Positions 31,912 to 40,157 of a stretch of 51,322 nt of DNA are shown piece by piece. The notes under the pieces were generated by a model that had not been told where the DNA came from, ran no database searches, and worked only from the letters and a program-made list of their open reading frames with translations. The stretch is from contig SLSW01000038.1 in NCBI GenBank assembly GCA_007130245.1, positions 1 to 51,322 on the forward strand, read 5' to 3'. Origin of the DNA: Micromonosporaceae bacterium. Lineage in GTDB: Bacteria > Actinomycetota > Actinomycetes > Mycobacteriales > Micromonosporaceae. How positions within the stretch are numbered: position 1 is the stretch's first letter; each line of letters opens with the position of its first letter. A program made the position numbers and the translations under genes.

Positions 31912-33279
31912 ATGTGGCCCGTGCGTCGCGTACCGGTCGTCCTCAGTGCTGCCGTGGTCCTGCTGTTGGCCCTGACCGCGGTGTCCTGCAACGACGACAC
32001 CGCGGACGTGGAGGTCGCCGAGGTGGACCGCGCCGACGTGGTGGAGACGGTCGACGCGCCCGCGACGGTGGTCGCCGCGGCCGCCGCGACGTTGACCGCG
32101 GCCGCCGACGGCACGCTGGCGGAGCTGCGGGTCGCCCCCGGTGACGAGGTCGCCGAGGGCGACGTCCTGGCCGTGATCGAGTCGCCGGGTGCGCAGCGCC
32201 GGTTGCAGCAGGCGGAGGAGGCACTCGCCGCCGCCGAGCAGGGCACCGCGGGCGGGCAGGTCGACAGCAGTGGTGAGCTGGTCGCTGCGCAGCGGGCCAC
32301 CGACGACGCCGCCGGGGTCGCCTTCGACCAGGCCCGCGAGGCCGCCGGCCTGATCGTCGAGCCGCAGGTGCGGCAGGCGATGCTGGCGCAGGTGGACGCC
32401 GCCGAGCAGCAGTATCTCGCGGCGTCGCGGGCCGCGCAGGAGGCGGTGCGCGCGGTGCAGGACGGCGTCGCCTCGCTGAGCGCCGCGGTCACGGCGCTGG
32501 GAACGGCGCAGCAACTGCAGGCGCAGCAAGCGTACGACCTGGCGGAGGCCACCGTGGAGGCGTTGACGCTGCGGGCGCCGTTCGACGGCGTGGTGCAGTT
32601 CGGTGGTGCCGCCCGGCCGGGAGCCGGCCTGGAGGACCTGCTCGGCGGCGCCGCGGGCCAGCTGCCGCCGGGATTCGCCGACGGCCTGCCCGACGTCGCG
32701 CCGGACGACGACGCGGGCCCGGGCGTCGATCAGTCGTTCACCGTCGGCACCCCGGTGCGGGCAGGCGCCGCGGTGCTCACCGTGGTGGACGTGACCGAGC
32801 TGGCGCTGCGCGCGGAGGTCGACGAGACCGACGTGCTGCTGGTGGCACCGGACGTGCCGGCCGAGGTGGAGCTGGACGCCGCTCCGGGGGCGGTTTACCA
32901 GGCGGTGGTGTCGGTGGTCGACGTCCTGCCGATGCCGTCGCCGCGCGGCGGGGTGGCGTACGGGGTGCGGTTGACTATCGCCGACGGCACCCTGGCCGAC
33001 GGCCGTCCTGCTCCGGAGCCCAAGCCGGGCATGAGCGCGATCGCGCGACTGCGGGTGCGCCAGGCGGAGGACGCCGTCGCCGTGCCGGCCGCGGCGGTGC
33101 TGCGCATCGACGGCGCCGACACGGTGTGGGTGGTGCGCGACGGCCGCGCCGAGCGCACCCTGGTCACCGTGGGTGCGCAGGGCCCGGACCTGGTGGAGAT
33201 CCGGTCCGGGCTGCGGGTCGGCGACCGGGTGGTGGTCCGCGGTGCGGACCTGGTCACCGAGGGCCAGCAGCTGCCGTGA
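31912..33279 (+). CDS. HlyD/MacA-type periplasmic adaptor of an ABC exporter
   Basis: A 455-residue membrane-fusion protein. It has an N-terminal signal with a possible lipobox (ALTAVSC), a biotinyl-like half (ADGTLAELRVAPGDEVAEGDVLAVIESPGAQ), a long coiled-coil hairpin rich in Ala/Glu/Gln (about 90-220), the second half (LTLRAPFDGVVQFGG) and beta-barrel domains with GMSAIARLRV and VWVVRDGRAERTLVTVG. It works with the downstream ATPase and permease. The ATG at 31912 is just after the previous stop; a GTG at 31921 with TAGCAT 7 nt upstream is an equally good start. Confidence 0.85.
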   Translation: MWPVRRVPVVLSAAVVLLLALTAVSCNDDTADVEVAEVDRADVVETVDAPATVVAAAAATLTAAADGTLAELRVAPGDEVAEGDVLAVIESPGAQRRLQQAEEALAAAEQGTAGGQVDSSGELVAAQRATDDAAGVAFDQAREAAGLIVEPQVRQAMLAQVDAAEQQYLAASRAAQEAVRAVQDGVASLSAAVTALGTAQQLQAQQAYDLAEATVEALTLRAPFDGVVQFGGAARPGAGLEDLLGGAAGQLPPGFADGLPDVAPDDDAGPGVDQSFTVGTPVRAGAAVLTVVDVTELALRAEVDETDVLLVAPDVPAEVELDAAPGAVYQAVVSVVDVLPMPSPRGGVAYGVRLTIADGTLADGRPAPEPKPGMSAIARLRVRQAEDAVAVPAAAVLRIDGADTVWVVRDGRAERTLVTVGAQGPDLVEIRSGLRVGDRVVVRGADLVTEGQQLP

Positions 33280-33319
33280 TCCCCGGCCCCGGACCACCGT
33301 CCCCGTGGGGGATTTTTTT
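33279..33319 (+). terminator. Possible T-rich terminator after the adaptor gene
   Basis: ATCCCC just after the stop codon can pair with GGGGAT around 33307-33312, and seven T residues follow (33313-33319). The long loop makes this a weak call. Confidence 0.4.
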
Positions 33320-33325
33320 GTATGG

Positions 33326-33365
33326 TTGGAGATCAACTCACGCGAACAATCCCTAGATCGACGGG
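33326..33365. repeat. Dispersed intergenic repeat, copy A
   Basis: The 27-bp end (33339-33365) matches 45858-45884 at 25 of 27 positions, both finishing in CCCTAGATCGACGGG. The stretch TTGGAGATCAA to TAGATC also matches the reverse complement of 45823-45856. Upstream GGGATTTTTTTG may be a decayed second arm. Confidence 0.85.
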
Positions 33366-33401
33366 ATGCGGGCCGGAAGTCGGGCCGGGAAGAGGGCTGA
33401 G

Positions 33402-34070
33402 GTGCTGGTCGAGGCCGAGGAGCTGACCCGCGTTTACGCCATGGGCGACACCGTGGTGGAAGCGCTGCGAGGGGTCTCCCTGCGCATCGCCTCCGGTGAT
33501 TACCTGGCGCTGGTGGGGCCCTCCGGCTCCGGCAAGTCGACCCTGATGCACCTGCTCGGCGGGCTGGACCGGCCCAGCAGCGGGCGACTGGTGATCGACG
33601 GCCAGGACGTGGCCAGCCTCAACCGCAACCAGCTGGCCCGGCTGCGCAACACCGCGATCGGGTTCGTCTTCCAGTCATTCCACCTGCTCCCGCGCACCTC
33701 GGCGGTGGAGAACGTGGCGCTGCCGCTGGTCTACCGCGGGGTGCCCGCGCGCACCCGGCGGCAGCGGGCGGCCGCGATGCTCGGACAGGTCGGGCTGGCC
33801 CACCGGCTGGACCACCGGCCGAGCCAGCTTTCCGGCGGTGAGCAGCAGCGGGTGGCGATCGCCCGGGCACTGGTCACCGGCCCGTCGGTGGTGCTGGCCG
33901 ACGAGCCCACCGGCAACCTGGACTCGGCGACCGGTCAGGCGGTGCTGCACCTGCTGGAGCAGCAGGGCGCCGCCTCCGGTGCGGCGTTGGTGCTGGTCAC
34001 CCACGATCACGAGGTCGCCGGCCGGGCGCACCGCCAGGTCATGCTGCGCGACGGCCTGGTGGTGAGCTGA
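33402..34070 (+). CDS. ABC exporter ATP-binding protein (MacB/LolD type)
   Basis: A 222-residue ATPase. It has Walker [11 protein letters not shown]-loop [21 protein letters not shown] signature LSGGEQQR, Walker [13 protein letters not shown] and switch His in LVTHDHEVA. The GTG at 33402 with GAAGAGG upstream is preferred; an ATG at 33366, directly adjacent to the repeat end, would add 12 residues. It overlaps the permease gene by 1 nt. Confidence 0.92.
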   Translation: MLVEAEELTRVYAMGDTVVEALRGVSLRIASGDYLALVGPSGSGKSTLMHLLGGLDRPSSGRLVIDGQDVASLNRNQLARLRNTAIGFVFQSFHLLPRTSAVENVALPLVYRGVPARTRRQRAAAMLGQVGLAHRLDHRPSQLSGGEQQRVAIARALVTGPSVVLADEPTGNLDSATGQAVLHLLEQQGAASGAALVLVTHDHEVAGRAHRQVMLRDGLVVS

Positions 34071-35257
34071 TGCGGCTGGCCGAGGCGTGGCGGGTGGCGC
34101 TGGGCGCGCTGCGGGCGAACCGCCTGCGCAGCGCCCTGACCATGCTCGGCGTGCTGATCGGGGTCGCCGCGGTGGTCGCGCTGGTGGCGATCGGCACCGG
34201 CACCCGCGAGGAGGTGGAGAGCCAGGTCGAGGGGCTCGGGTCGAACCTGCTGCTGGTCTTCCCGGGCGAGGCCGGTGTGGGCGCGGCCCCGGCGGTGTCG
34301 CGGCTGTCGCTGGCGGACGTGGACGCGGTCGTGCGGGTGGTCGGCGACCGGGAGCGGGTGGCGGTGCAGGTCACCTCCGGCGAGACCGTACGGGCCGACA
34401 CCGCCTCCCGCTTCACCAGCGTGCTGGGGGTGCTGGACACCACTCCGCAGGTGTTCACCCGGGACCTGAGCCGCGGCACCTACCTGACCCGTACCGACGT
34501 CGATACCAGCCGGCGGGTGGCGGTGCTGGGATCGACGGTGGCCGAGGACCTGTTCGCCGACCGGGACCCGATCGGGCGTCAGGTCACCATCGCCGGAGTG
34601 CGGTTCCGCGTGGTGGGGGTGTTCGCGCCGGTCGGCGGCCAGGGTTTCGGAGTGGACCGGGACGCCCAGGTGCACATCCCGGTGACCACCGCGCAACGCC
34701 TGCTGGGCACCGACCGCATCGACGCGCTGGCGGTGCGGGCGCCCGACCTCGACACCATCGATGAGCTGGGCGAACGGATCGTGGCGACACTGTCCGAGCG
34801 CCATCCGGACAGCGAGTTCTCCGCGGTGACCCAGGAGGAGATCATCGGCGTGCTCGGCGACATCCTCGGCATTCTCACCTGGGTGCTGGCGGCGATCGCC
34901 GGCATCTCGCTGCTGGTCGGCGGCGTGGGCGTGTCCAACATCATGCTCGTGTCGGTGCGTGAGCGGGTGCGCGAGATCGGCCTGCGCAAAGCGGTGGGCG
35001 CCCGGCCACGTGATATCGGGCTGCAGTTCCTGCTCGAGGCGGTGCTGTTGACCACGCTGGGGGGCCTGCTCGGGATCGCACTGGGGGTGGGCGGATCGCT
35101 GCTGGCGGCGGCCTACTCCCCGGTGCCGGCCACGATCACCTGGTGGTCGATCGCGCTGGCGTTCGGCGTGTCCGCGGCGGTGGGGGTGGCGTTCGGAGTG
35201 GTGCCGGCGTTGCGGGCGGGACGCCTCGACCCGGTGGTGGCGCTGCGGTCGGAATGA
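34070..35257 (+). CDS. ABC exporter permease (MacB/FtsX type)
   Basis: A 395-residue permease with an N-terminal membrane helix (SALTMLGVLIGVAAVVALVAIG), a large extracytoplasmic MacB-like domain (about 40-265), and three C-terminal helices (LGILTWVLAAIAGISLLVGGVGVSNIM; FLLEAVLLTTLGGLLGIALGV; WWSIALAFGVSAAVGVAFGVVPALRA), with the coupling segment VRERVREIGLRKAVGARPRDI. Together with the adaptor and ATPase it forms a complete MacAB-like exporter; substrate unknown. A role in exporting the lanthipeptide 25 kb away cannot be inferred. Confidence 0.9.
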   Translation: MRLAEAWRVALGALRANRLRSALTMLGVLIGVAAVVALVAIGTGTREEVESQVEGLGSNLLLVFPGEAGVGAAPAVSRLSLADVDAVVRVVGDRERVAVQVTSGETVRADTASRFTSVLGVLDTTPQVFTRDLSRGTYLTRTDVDTSRRVAVLGSTVAEDLFADRDPIGRQVTIAGVRFRVVGVFAPVGGQGFGVDRDAQVHIPVTTAQRLLGTDRIDALAVRAPDLDTIDELGERIVATLSERHPDSEFSAVTQEEIIGVLGDILGILTWVLAAIAGISLLVGGVGVSNIMLVSVRERVREIGLRKAVGARPRDIGLQFLLEAVLLTTLGGLLGIALGVGGSLLAAAYSPVPATITWWSIALAFGVSAAVGVAFGVVPALRAGRLDPVVALRSE

Positions 35258-35383
35258 TCACGCCGCCGCGGAGAGTGGCGCCGGAATCCGAGAACCGTTC
35301 GCGCAGGTCCCATACGTCCCGGTACCGTACTACTTGAACGCGTGTCAGCCGTACCAGGGCGGCGACAACCGGGGGGTGGAACC

Positions 35384-35596
35384 ATGAATGGATCGCCGCG
35401 GGAGGAAGCAGGCCTGCCGGAGATGCGATTTCTGACCGTCGCCGAGGTGGCGGCGCTGATGCGCGTGTCCAAGATGACCGTGTATCGGCTGGTCCACTCC
35501 GGCGACCTCACCGCGGTACGCGTGGGGCGGTCGTTCCGGGTGCCGGAGCAGGCCGTGCACGAGTACCTGCGACAGGCCTTCCGACAGACAGCGTGA
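35384..35596 (+). CDS. BldC/excisionase-type helix-turn-helix protein
   Basis: A 70-residue DNA-binding protein consisting almost entirely of a MerR-like winged HTH: FLTVAEVAALMRVSKMTVYRLVHSGDLTAVRVGRSFRVPEQAVHEYL. It matches the actinobacterial Rv0500A position (before bS22 and galE2; from memory). The ATG at 35384 has GGGGGGTGG upstream; the frame from 35342 is less likely. Confidence 0.88.
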   Translation: MNGSPREEAGLPEMRFLTVAEVAALMRVSKMTVYRLVHSGDLTAVRVGRSFRVPEQAVHEYLRQAFRQTA

Positions 35597-35713
35597 CCTC
35601 GGGTTTACGCCAACACGGAGGGGACGTTACCCTGACAGACGGCCGCGCGGGCCTCGCGCGCACATGCCATGGTCGTCGACGGACGGCGGCCGTACCGAAA
35701 GGGTTTGCTGTCG

Positions 35714-35815
35714 ATGGGCTCCGTGGTCAAAAAGCGCCGCAAGCGTATGGCCAAGAAGAAACACCGTAAGCTGCTGCGCAAGACCCGCGTCCAGCGTCGC
35801 CGTCTCGGCAAGTAG
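35714..35815 (+). CDS. bS22 / AURKAIP1-COX24-domain ribosomal protein (33 aa)
   Basis: A 33-residue peptide, [19 protein letters not shown] followed by a further Arg/Leu-rich half ending in RRRLGK. This is the actinobacterial AURKAIP1/COX24-domain protein found on the small ribosomal subunit in mycobacteria (bS22; Rv0500B by position, from memory). It is extremely basic, and conserved KKxHRKxxRKTRxQRR spacing is visible. AAAGGG about 10 nt upstream may be the ribosome-binding site. Confidence 0.92.
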   Translation: MGSVVKKRRKRMAKKKHRKLLRKTRVQRRRLGK

Positions 35816-35859
35816 CTCCGCGCGCGAGCGGGCGCCCGCACCGCCCTCGGAGGAGTAGC

Positions 35860-36957
35860 GTGAGCGCCGGTCCCCAGTCCACGGGTGTCGTCGTCGTGAC
35901 CGGCGTCGGCCGGTTCGTCGGCGCCCACGTCGCGTCCCGCCTCGCCGCGGACGCGCGGGTGGCGCATGTGATAGGGCTGGATGCGACGCCCCCACCCGCG
36001 GCGCTGGCGCCGCTGCTGCGGGACGTGGAGCTGATCCAGGCCGACCTGACCACCCTCACCAGCGCCATCGACCACCTGGACGCGCAGGCGGTGGTCCACC
36101 TGGGTGTGGTCACCGCACCGGAGCCGGGCACCGGCGGCCGGGCCGGCATGAAGGAACAGAACATCATCGGCACCATGCAGCTGCTGGCCGCCTGCCAGCG
36201 GGCACCGCGGCTGCGCAAGCTGGTGGTGCGTTCGTCGGCGGCCGCGTACGGCGCGTCGTTCCGCGACCCGGCGGTGTTCACTGAAGACACCGAGCCACGA
36301 GAGGTGCCGCGGGGAGGATTCGCCCGCGACATCCTGGACATCGAGAGCTACGTGCGCAGCTTCCGTCGCCGCTGCCCGGAGGTCACCGCCACGGTGCTGC
36401 GGTTCGTGCCGTTGATCGGGTCGGCGGCCGACACCACCCTGACCCGCTACTTCGCCCAGCCGGTGGTGCCGTCAGTGCTGGGACGCGACCCGCGGCTGCA
36501 GTTCGTACACGTCGACGACGCGCTCGACATCCTGCACCGTTCGGTGGTCGAGGACCACCCCGGAACCTTCAACGTGGCCGGCCCCGGCGTGCTCACCCTT
36601 TCGCAGGCGATCCGCCGCGCCGGCCGGGTCCCGTTGCCGATCGCCGAGCCGGGACTGTCGGCTGCGGCCGCCTTCGCCCGGGCGCTGCGCCGGCGGGGCT
36701 TCGGCTTCGACCAGGTGGACCTGTTTGTGCACGGTCGAGTCATCGACACCACCCGTCTGACCAAGCAGTACGGTGTGACACCGCGCACCACGGCCGAGGC
36801 GTTCGACGACTTCCTGCGTGCCCACCAGGACCGCGCGGTGCTCGGACGGTCCCGCCTGGCCGCCGCCGAGCAGGCGATCCTGGGCGGCATCCGCCGCGCC
36901 CGGCAGGCGCGCGCACGTCGCGGCGGTGTGGGGCCGGCAGACCGGGAGAGGCTATGA
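35860..36957 (+). CDS. NAD-dependent epimerase/dehydratase
   Basis: A 365-residue extended SDR (GalE2-like by position). It shows VVTGVGRFVGAHVASRLAADARV (modified Rossmann GxxGxxG), DLTTLTSAID, LVVRSSAAAYGA (Ser and Tyr region), FARDILDIESYV (the YxxxK Tyr is not obvious), FVPLIG and QFVHVDDALDIL. The atypical active site may mean a non-sugar or binding role. GGAGGAGTAGC precedes the GTG start. It overlaps the acyltransferase gene by 4 nt. Confidence 0.82.
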   Translation: MSAGPQSTGVVVVTGVGRFVGAHVASRLAADARVAHVIGLDATPPPAALAPLLRDVELIQADLTTLTSAIDHLDAQAVVHLGVVTAPEPGTGGRAGMKEQNIIGTMQLLAACQRAPRLRKLVVRSSAAAYGASFRDPAVFTEDTEPREVPRGGFARDILDIESYVRSFRRRCPEVTATVLRFVPLIGSAADTTLTRYFAQPVVPSVLGRDPRLQFVHVDDALDILHRSVVEDHPGTFNVAGPGVLTLSQAIRRAGRVPLPIAEPGLSAAAAFARALRRRGFGFDQVDLFVHGRVIDTTRLTKQYGVTPRTTAEAFDDFLRAHQDRAVLGRSRLAAAEQAILGGIRRARQARARRGGVGPADRERL

Positions 36958-37805
36958 GCGACATCCACGAGGACATCTGGGAGCAGCGGGTCGCCGCGGG
37001 CCTGGCATTCCTGCGGCGGCGGCTGGCCGGAGAGTACGAGGTCGACGAGTTCGGCTTCGACCGGGAGCTGTCCGACACGGTCTTCCACCCGACACTGCGC
37101 CAGCTCTACCACCGCTGGTTCCGCACCGAACTGTCCGGCGTGGAGAACCTTCCCACCAACGGGCCCGCGCTGGTGGTCGCCAACCACTCCGGCACGGTGG
37201 CGGTGGACGCGCTGATGCTGTCGACCGGGCTGCACGACGCCACCGGCCGGCACCTGCGGCTGCTCGGTGCCGATTTCGTGTTCCGGTGGCCGGTGGTCTC
37301 GGAGATCGCCCGCAAGTCCGGCGGCACGCTGGCGTGCCACCCGGACGCGGAGCGGCTGCTGCGCGCCGGGGAGCTGGTGGGGGTCTTCCCGGAAGGGGTC
37401 AAGGGGGTCGGCAAGCACTACCGGGACCGGTACCGGCTGCAGCGGTTCGGCCGCGGCGGGTTCGTGTCGGCGGCCGTGCACACGGGCGCGCCGATCGTCC
37501 CAGTGTCGATCGTCGGGGCGGAGGAGATCTACCCCAAGATCGGTGACATTCCGCCACTGGCGCGGTTGCTGGGCCTGCCGTACTTCCCGGTCACGCCCAC
37601 GTTCCCGTGGTTAGGGCCGCTGGGGATGATCCCGCTGCCGAGCAAGTGGCTGATCGAGGTGGGCGAGCCGATCGACCCCAGCCCCTGGGCGGGTCAGGCC
37701 GACGACCCGCTGGCGGTGTTCAACCTGGCCGACCAGGTCCGCGAGACCATCCAGGAGACGCTGCACCGCCTGCTCGAACGCCGGGGCGAACCGTTCGGCG
37801 ACTGA
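36954..37805 (+). CDS. PlsC-like lysophospholipid acyltransferase
   Basis: A 283-residue acyltransferase. It has the family motif as NHSG (VVANHSGTVAVDALML; His, Asp spaced HxxxxxD variant), the FPEGVKGVGKHYRDRYRLQRFGRGGF block and PIVPVSIVGAEEIYPKIG. Predicted to acylate glycerophospholipids or related alcohols at the membrane face. It corresponds to Rv0502 by position (from memory). The start overlaps the epimerase stop (ATGA). Confidence 0.88.
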   Translation: MSDIHEDIWEQRVAAGLAFLRRRLAGEYEVDEFGFDRELSDTVFHPTLRQLYHRWFRTELSGVENLPTNGPALVVANHSGTVAVDALMLSTGLHDATGRHLRLLGADFVFRWPVVSEIARKSGGTLACHPDAERLLRAGELVGVFPEGVKGVGKHYRDRYRLQRFGRGGFVSAAVHTGAPIVPVSIVGAEEIYPKIGDIPPLARLLGLPYFPVTPTFPWLGPLGMIPLPSKWLIEVGEPIDPSPWAGQADDPLAVFNLADQVRETIQETLHRLLERRGEPFGD

Positions 37806-37863
37806 ATCGGCGCGCCACCGGCGTGCCGACGCCGCGCGGCGGTAGCTCGCACGCTTCGGACGG

Positions 37864-38793
37864 TCAGCCGAACGGCCACCACGCGCGCCACCGCGGCGAC
37901 TGGGCCCGCCGGCGCCGGTGCAGGGCGATCGCGGTGGCCACCCCGCCGGCGACCGCGCCGGTGCCCAGGGCCGCCGGGACGCCGACCCGGGCGGCCCTGC
38001 GGGCGGTGCGGAAGTCGCGCACCTCCCAGCCGCGCCGCCGCGCCTCCCGGCGCAGCGCGGTGTCCGGGTTGACGGCGACCGCGTGCCCCACCGTTGACAG
38101 CATCGGCAGGTCGTTGACGGAGTCGCTGTAGGCGATGCACAGCGACAGGTCGAGGCTTTCGGCGGCGGCCAGGGCCGTCACCGCCTCGGCTTTGGCCGGC
38201 CCGTGCATGAGGTCGCCCACCAGCCCTCCGGTGTACACACCGTCGGTGACCTCGGCCATGGTGCCGATCGCCCCGGTCAGCCCCAACCGGGACGCGACCA
38301 CCTGGCCCAGCTCGACCGGGGCGGCGGTGACCAGCCACACCCGCTGACCCGCCTCCAGGTGCCGTTGGGCGAGCGCGAGGGTGCCGGACCAGATCCGCTC
38401 GGCGATCAGCTCGTCGTAGACCTCCTCGGCCAGCCGCTGCATGTCCGCCACCCGCCAGCCCTCGACAAAGGCGAGCGCGGCCTGCCGGGTGGCGTGCATG
38501 TGCCCGGTGTGCTCGGTAGCGAGCACCCGGAACCGGACCTGCCGGACACCGAACCGCAGCAGGTCACCGGCGGAGATGTACTTACGCGCGGCCAGCCCCC
38601 GGGCGAACCAGTAGATCGACGCGCCCTGCATGAGGGTGTTGTCGAGGTCGAAGAATGCGCCGGCGCGCGCGTCGGGTAGCGGCGTCGGCACCGGCGAGGC
38701 TGCGGCGGCCTCGCCCGGCGTGGTGCGATCAGGCGCGCCCTCGGGCCTGGCAGGCACCTCCGTGCGCGCTCGGGTCTGGCGTGTGAACGGCAT
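37864..38793 (-). CDS. HAD-IB family phosphatase (SerB1-like)
   Basis: A 309-residue hydrolase. Motif I is AFFDLDNTLMQG (nucleophile Asp), motif II TAAP, motif III Lys in HGPAKAEAV, motif IV AYSDSVNDLPML. The C-terminal about 50 residues hold a hydrophobic stretch (VGVPAALGTGAVAGGVATAIAL) and a basic tail, so it is probably membrane-tethered. Substrate (phosphoserine, lysophospholipid or other) is not predictable; SerB1 is by position. The start at 38793 (MPFTRQ) is chosen over 38913; AAAGGGGGGG lies about 10 nt upstream. Confidence 0.87.
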   Translation of the reverse strand: MPFTRQTRARTEVPARPEGAPDRTTPGEAAAASPVPTPLPDARAGAFFDLDNTLMQGASIYWFARGLAARKYISAGDLLRFGVRQVRFRVLATEHTGHMHATRQAALAFVEGWRVADMQRLAEEVYDELIAERIWSGTLALAQRHLEAGQRVWLVTAAPVELGQVVASRLGLTGAIGTMAEVTDGVYTGGLVGDLMHGPAKAEAVTALAAAESLDLSLCIAYSDSVNDLPMLSTVGHAVAVNPDTALRREARRRGWEVRDFRTARRAARVGVPAALGTGAVAGGVATAIALHRRRRAQSPRWRAWWPFG

Positions 38794-38924
38794 GAGATTC
38801 GGCCCCCCCTTTGCGGTCCACCCCAACGGCGAGGGTAGCCGAACCCTGGCCGGGCCGGTGGGTAGGCTGCGCGGGAACGTGGCAGCGTACGACGGGTGCG
38901 GCAGGTGCGGCATGGGAGGTGGCG

Positions 38925-39179
38925 GTGGGCGAGGCGAGGATCACACTGCTGACCAGGCCCGGATGCCACCTGTGTGAGTTTGCGCGCGAGGCGGTGGCCC
39001 GGGTGCACGCCGACACCGGCGCCGCGTGGGTCGAAGTGGACGTCGAGAGCGATCCGGAGCTGGAGCGGGAGTACGGTGGCCGCATTCCCGTGGTGCTGCT
39101 CGACGGGCGGGAGCACAGTTACTTCCGCGTGGAGGAGGACCGGCTGCGCCACGACCTGACCCCTGCCGAGCCCCGTTGA
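38925..39179 (+). CDS. Glutaredoxin-like family protein
   Basis: An 84-residue thioredoxin-fold protein, matching the DUF836/glutaredoxin 2-like family. It has ITLLTRPGCHLCEFAREAV with a CxxC redox pair and IPVVLLDGREHSYFRVEEDRL with the cis-Pro. The GTG at 38925 has GGGAGG 5 nt upstream. It corresponds to Rv0508 before hemA (from memory). Confidence 0.85.
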   Translation: MGEARITLLTRPGCHLCEFAREAVARVHADTGAAWVEVDVESDPELEREYGGRIPVVLLDGREHSYFRVEEDRLRHDLTPAEPR

Positions 39180-39197
39180 TACGGGTACGGTGATGCC

Positions 39198-39845
39198 GTG
39201 AGCGAGCGGCATCTGGTCTGGGACTGGAACGGGACCCTTCTGGACGATCTGGCGGTCGTGGTGCAGGCCACCAACACGACGTTCGCGCACGTGGGCGGTC
39301 CGGCCATCACCGCGGACGAGCACCGGCGCAGGTTCCGCCGCCCGATCGCCGACTACTACGCCGAAGTGCTGGGGCGCCCGGTCAGCCCGGAGGAGTTCGA
39401 GCAGCTCAACAAGGTCTTTCACGATGCCTACCAGGCGGCGCTGGGCGCGTGCGCCCTCGCGGTCGACGCGCGGGACGCGTTGCGCCGGTGGGCGGGCACC
39501 CAATCGCTGCTGTCCATGTGGTACCACCAGGAGCTGGTGCCCACCGTCGACGGGTTCGGCCTGACCGGGCACTTCGAACGCATTGACGGGCTTCGTCATC
39601 AACCGGGCGGCGCGGTCGATCACAAGGGTCCGTACCTGTCGGCGCACCTCGAGACACTGGGTATGGACCCCGCCTCGGTCGTGCTCGTCGGCGACAGCGT
39701 GGACGACGCGCACGCGGCCGAGGTGGCCGGCGCGTCCTGCGTGCTCTACAGCGGCGGGTTCACCGATGGGGCCGCGTTGCGCGCCACCGGCGCGCCGGTG
39801 GTCGGCTCGCTGCTCGAGGCCGTTACCCTCGCGCGTACGATATGA
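39198..39845 (+). CDS. HAD-superfamily hydrolase (Gph-like)
   Basis: A 215-residue HAD hydrolase. Motif I is VWDWNGTLLDD (Trp between the Asp residues), then a cap of about 70 residues, SLLSMWYHQE (motif II region), DHKGPYL (Lys) and VVLVGDSVDDAHAAEVAG (motif IV). The GTG at 39198 is preceded by TACGGT (39186-39191) with a 6-nt gap, a leaderless pattern. Phosphoglycolate-type substrate is a guess. Confidence 0.85.
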   Translation: MSERHLVWDWNGTLLDDLAVVVQATNTTFAHVGGPAITADEHRRRFRRPIADYYAEVLGRPVSPEEFEQLNKVFHDAYQAALGACALAVDARDALRRWAGTQSLLSMWYHQELVPTVDGFGLTGHFERIDGLRHQPGGAVDHKGPYLSAHLETLGMDPASVVLVGDSVDDAHAAEVAGASCVLYSGGFTDGAALRATGAPVVGSLLEAVTLARTI

Positions 39846-40157
39846 CTAACTCGTACGATTTAGCCGGGTTTCAGGTTGCCGGTGAGATTGGCGTAACTGG
39901 CGCGGTCACGGCGCATTAAGGGATAATCTGCGAACGGCTGGTCGGCACGGACAGAGTGCGGATGACGAGGTACGGAGACAACGGTGCGTCAACCGTTGCC
40001 GGGTGTCCCCGCCCAGGGGTGGCCCACATCAAGATCGCGATTTGTGCACGCGTTCACAAACGCCTACCCTGTGGGCGGTGGGGCCGCCAGCAGCACCGCC
40101 GGCGTCCCCGCTGACCAGCCACGTCCGCCGAGCAAGGCAACCTGGGCACGGAGACAC
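39846..40157. promoter_or_regulatory. rex-hem promoter region
   Basis: A 312-bp gap without a supported gene. It contains GGATAATCT near 39921, which may be an upstream -10, the Rex operator (40041-40060) and a -10-like TACCCT (40065-40070). An in-frame GTG at 39984 with GGAGAC upstream opens the frame early, but its translation has no Rex similarity and would run through the operator. Confidence 0.7.
40041..40060. promoter_or_regulatory. Rex operator (ROP)
   Basis: TTTGTGCACGCGTTCACAAA, an inverted repeat with a single mismatched pair, closely fits the Streptomyces Rex site TGTGAACGCGTTCACA (known). It lies 4 bp upstream of TACCCT, over the -35 position, so Rex would block the rex-hemACDB promoter when NADH/NAD is low. 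Confidence 0.9.

Noticed and set aside
33366-34070. ABC ATPase start at ATG 33366
   Set aside because: It directly abuts the dispersed repeat and lacks a ribosome-binding site; GTG 33402 has one and begins closer to the conserved fold. Not fully excluded.
30990-35257. MacAB-like exporter as the missing lanthipeptide transporter
   Set aside because: It lies 22-26 kb away, in a different neighbourhood, lacks a peptidase C39 domain, and nothing in the sequence links it to lanA.
39984-40157. Rex start at GTG 39984
   Set aside because: It has a fair GGAGAC site, but the extra 58 residues have no Rex similarity and the Rex operator and -10 box would be inside the coding sequence.
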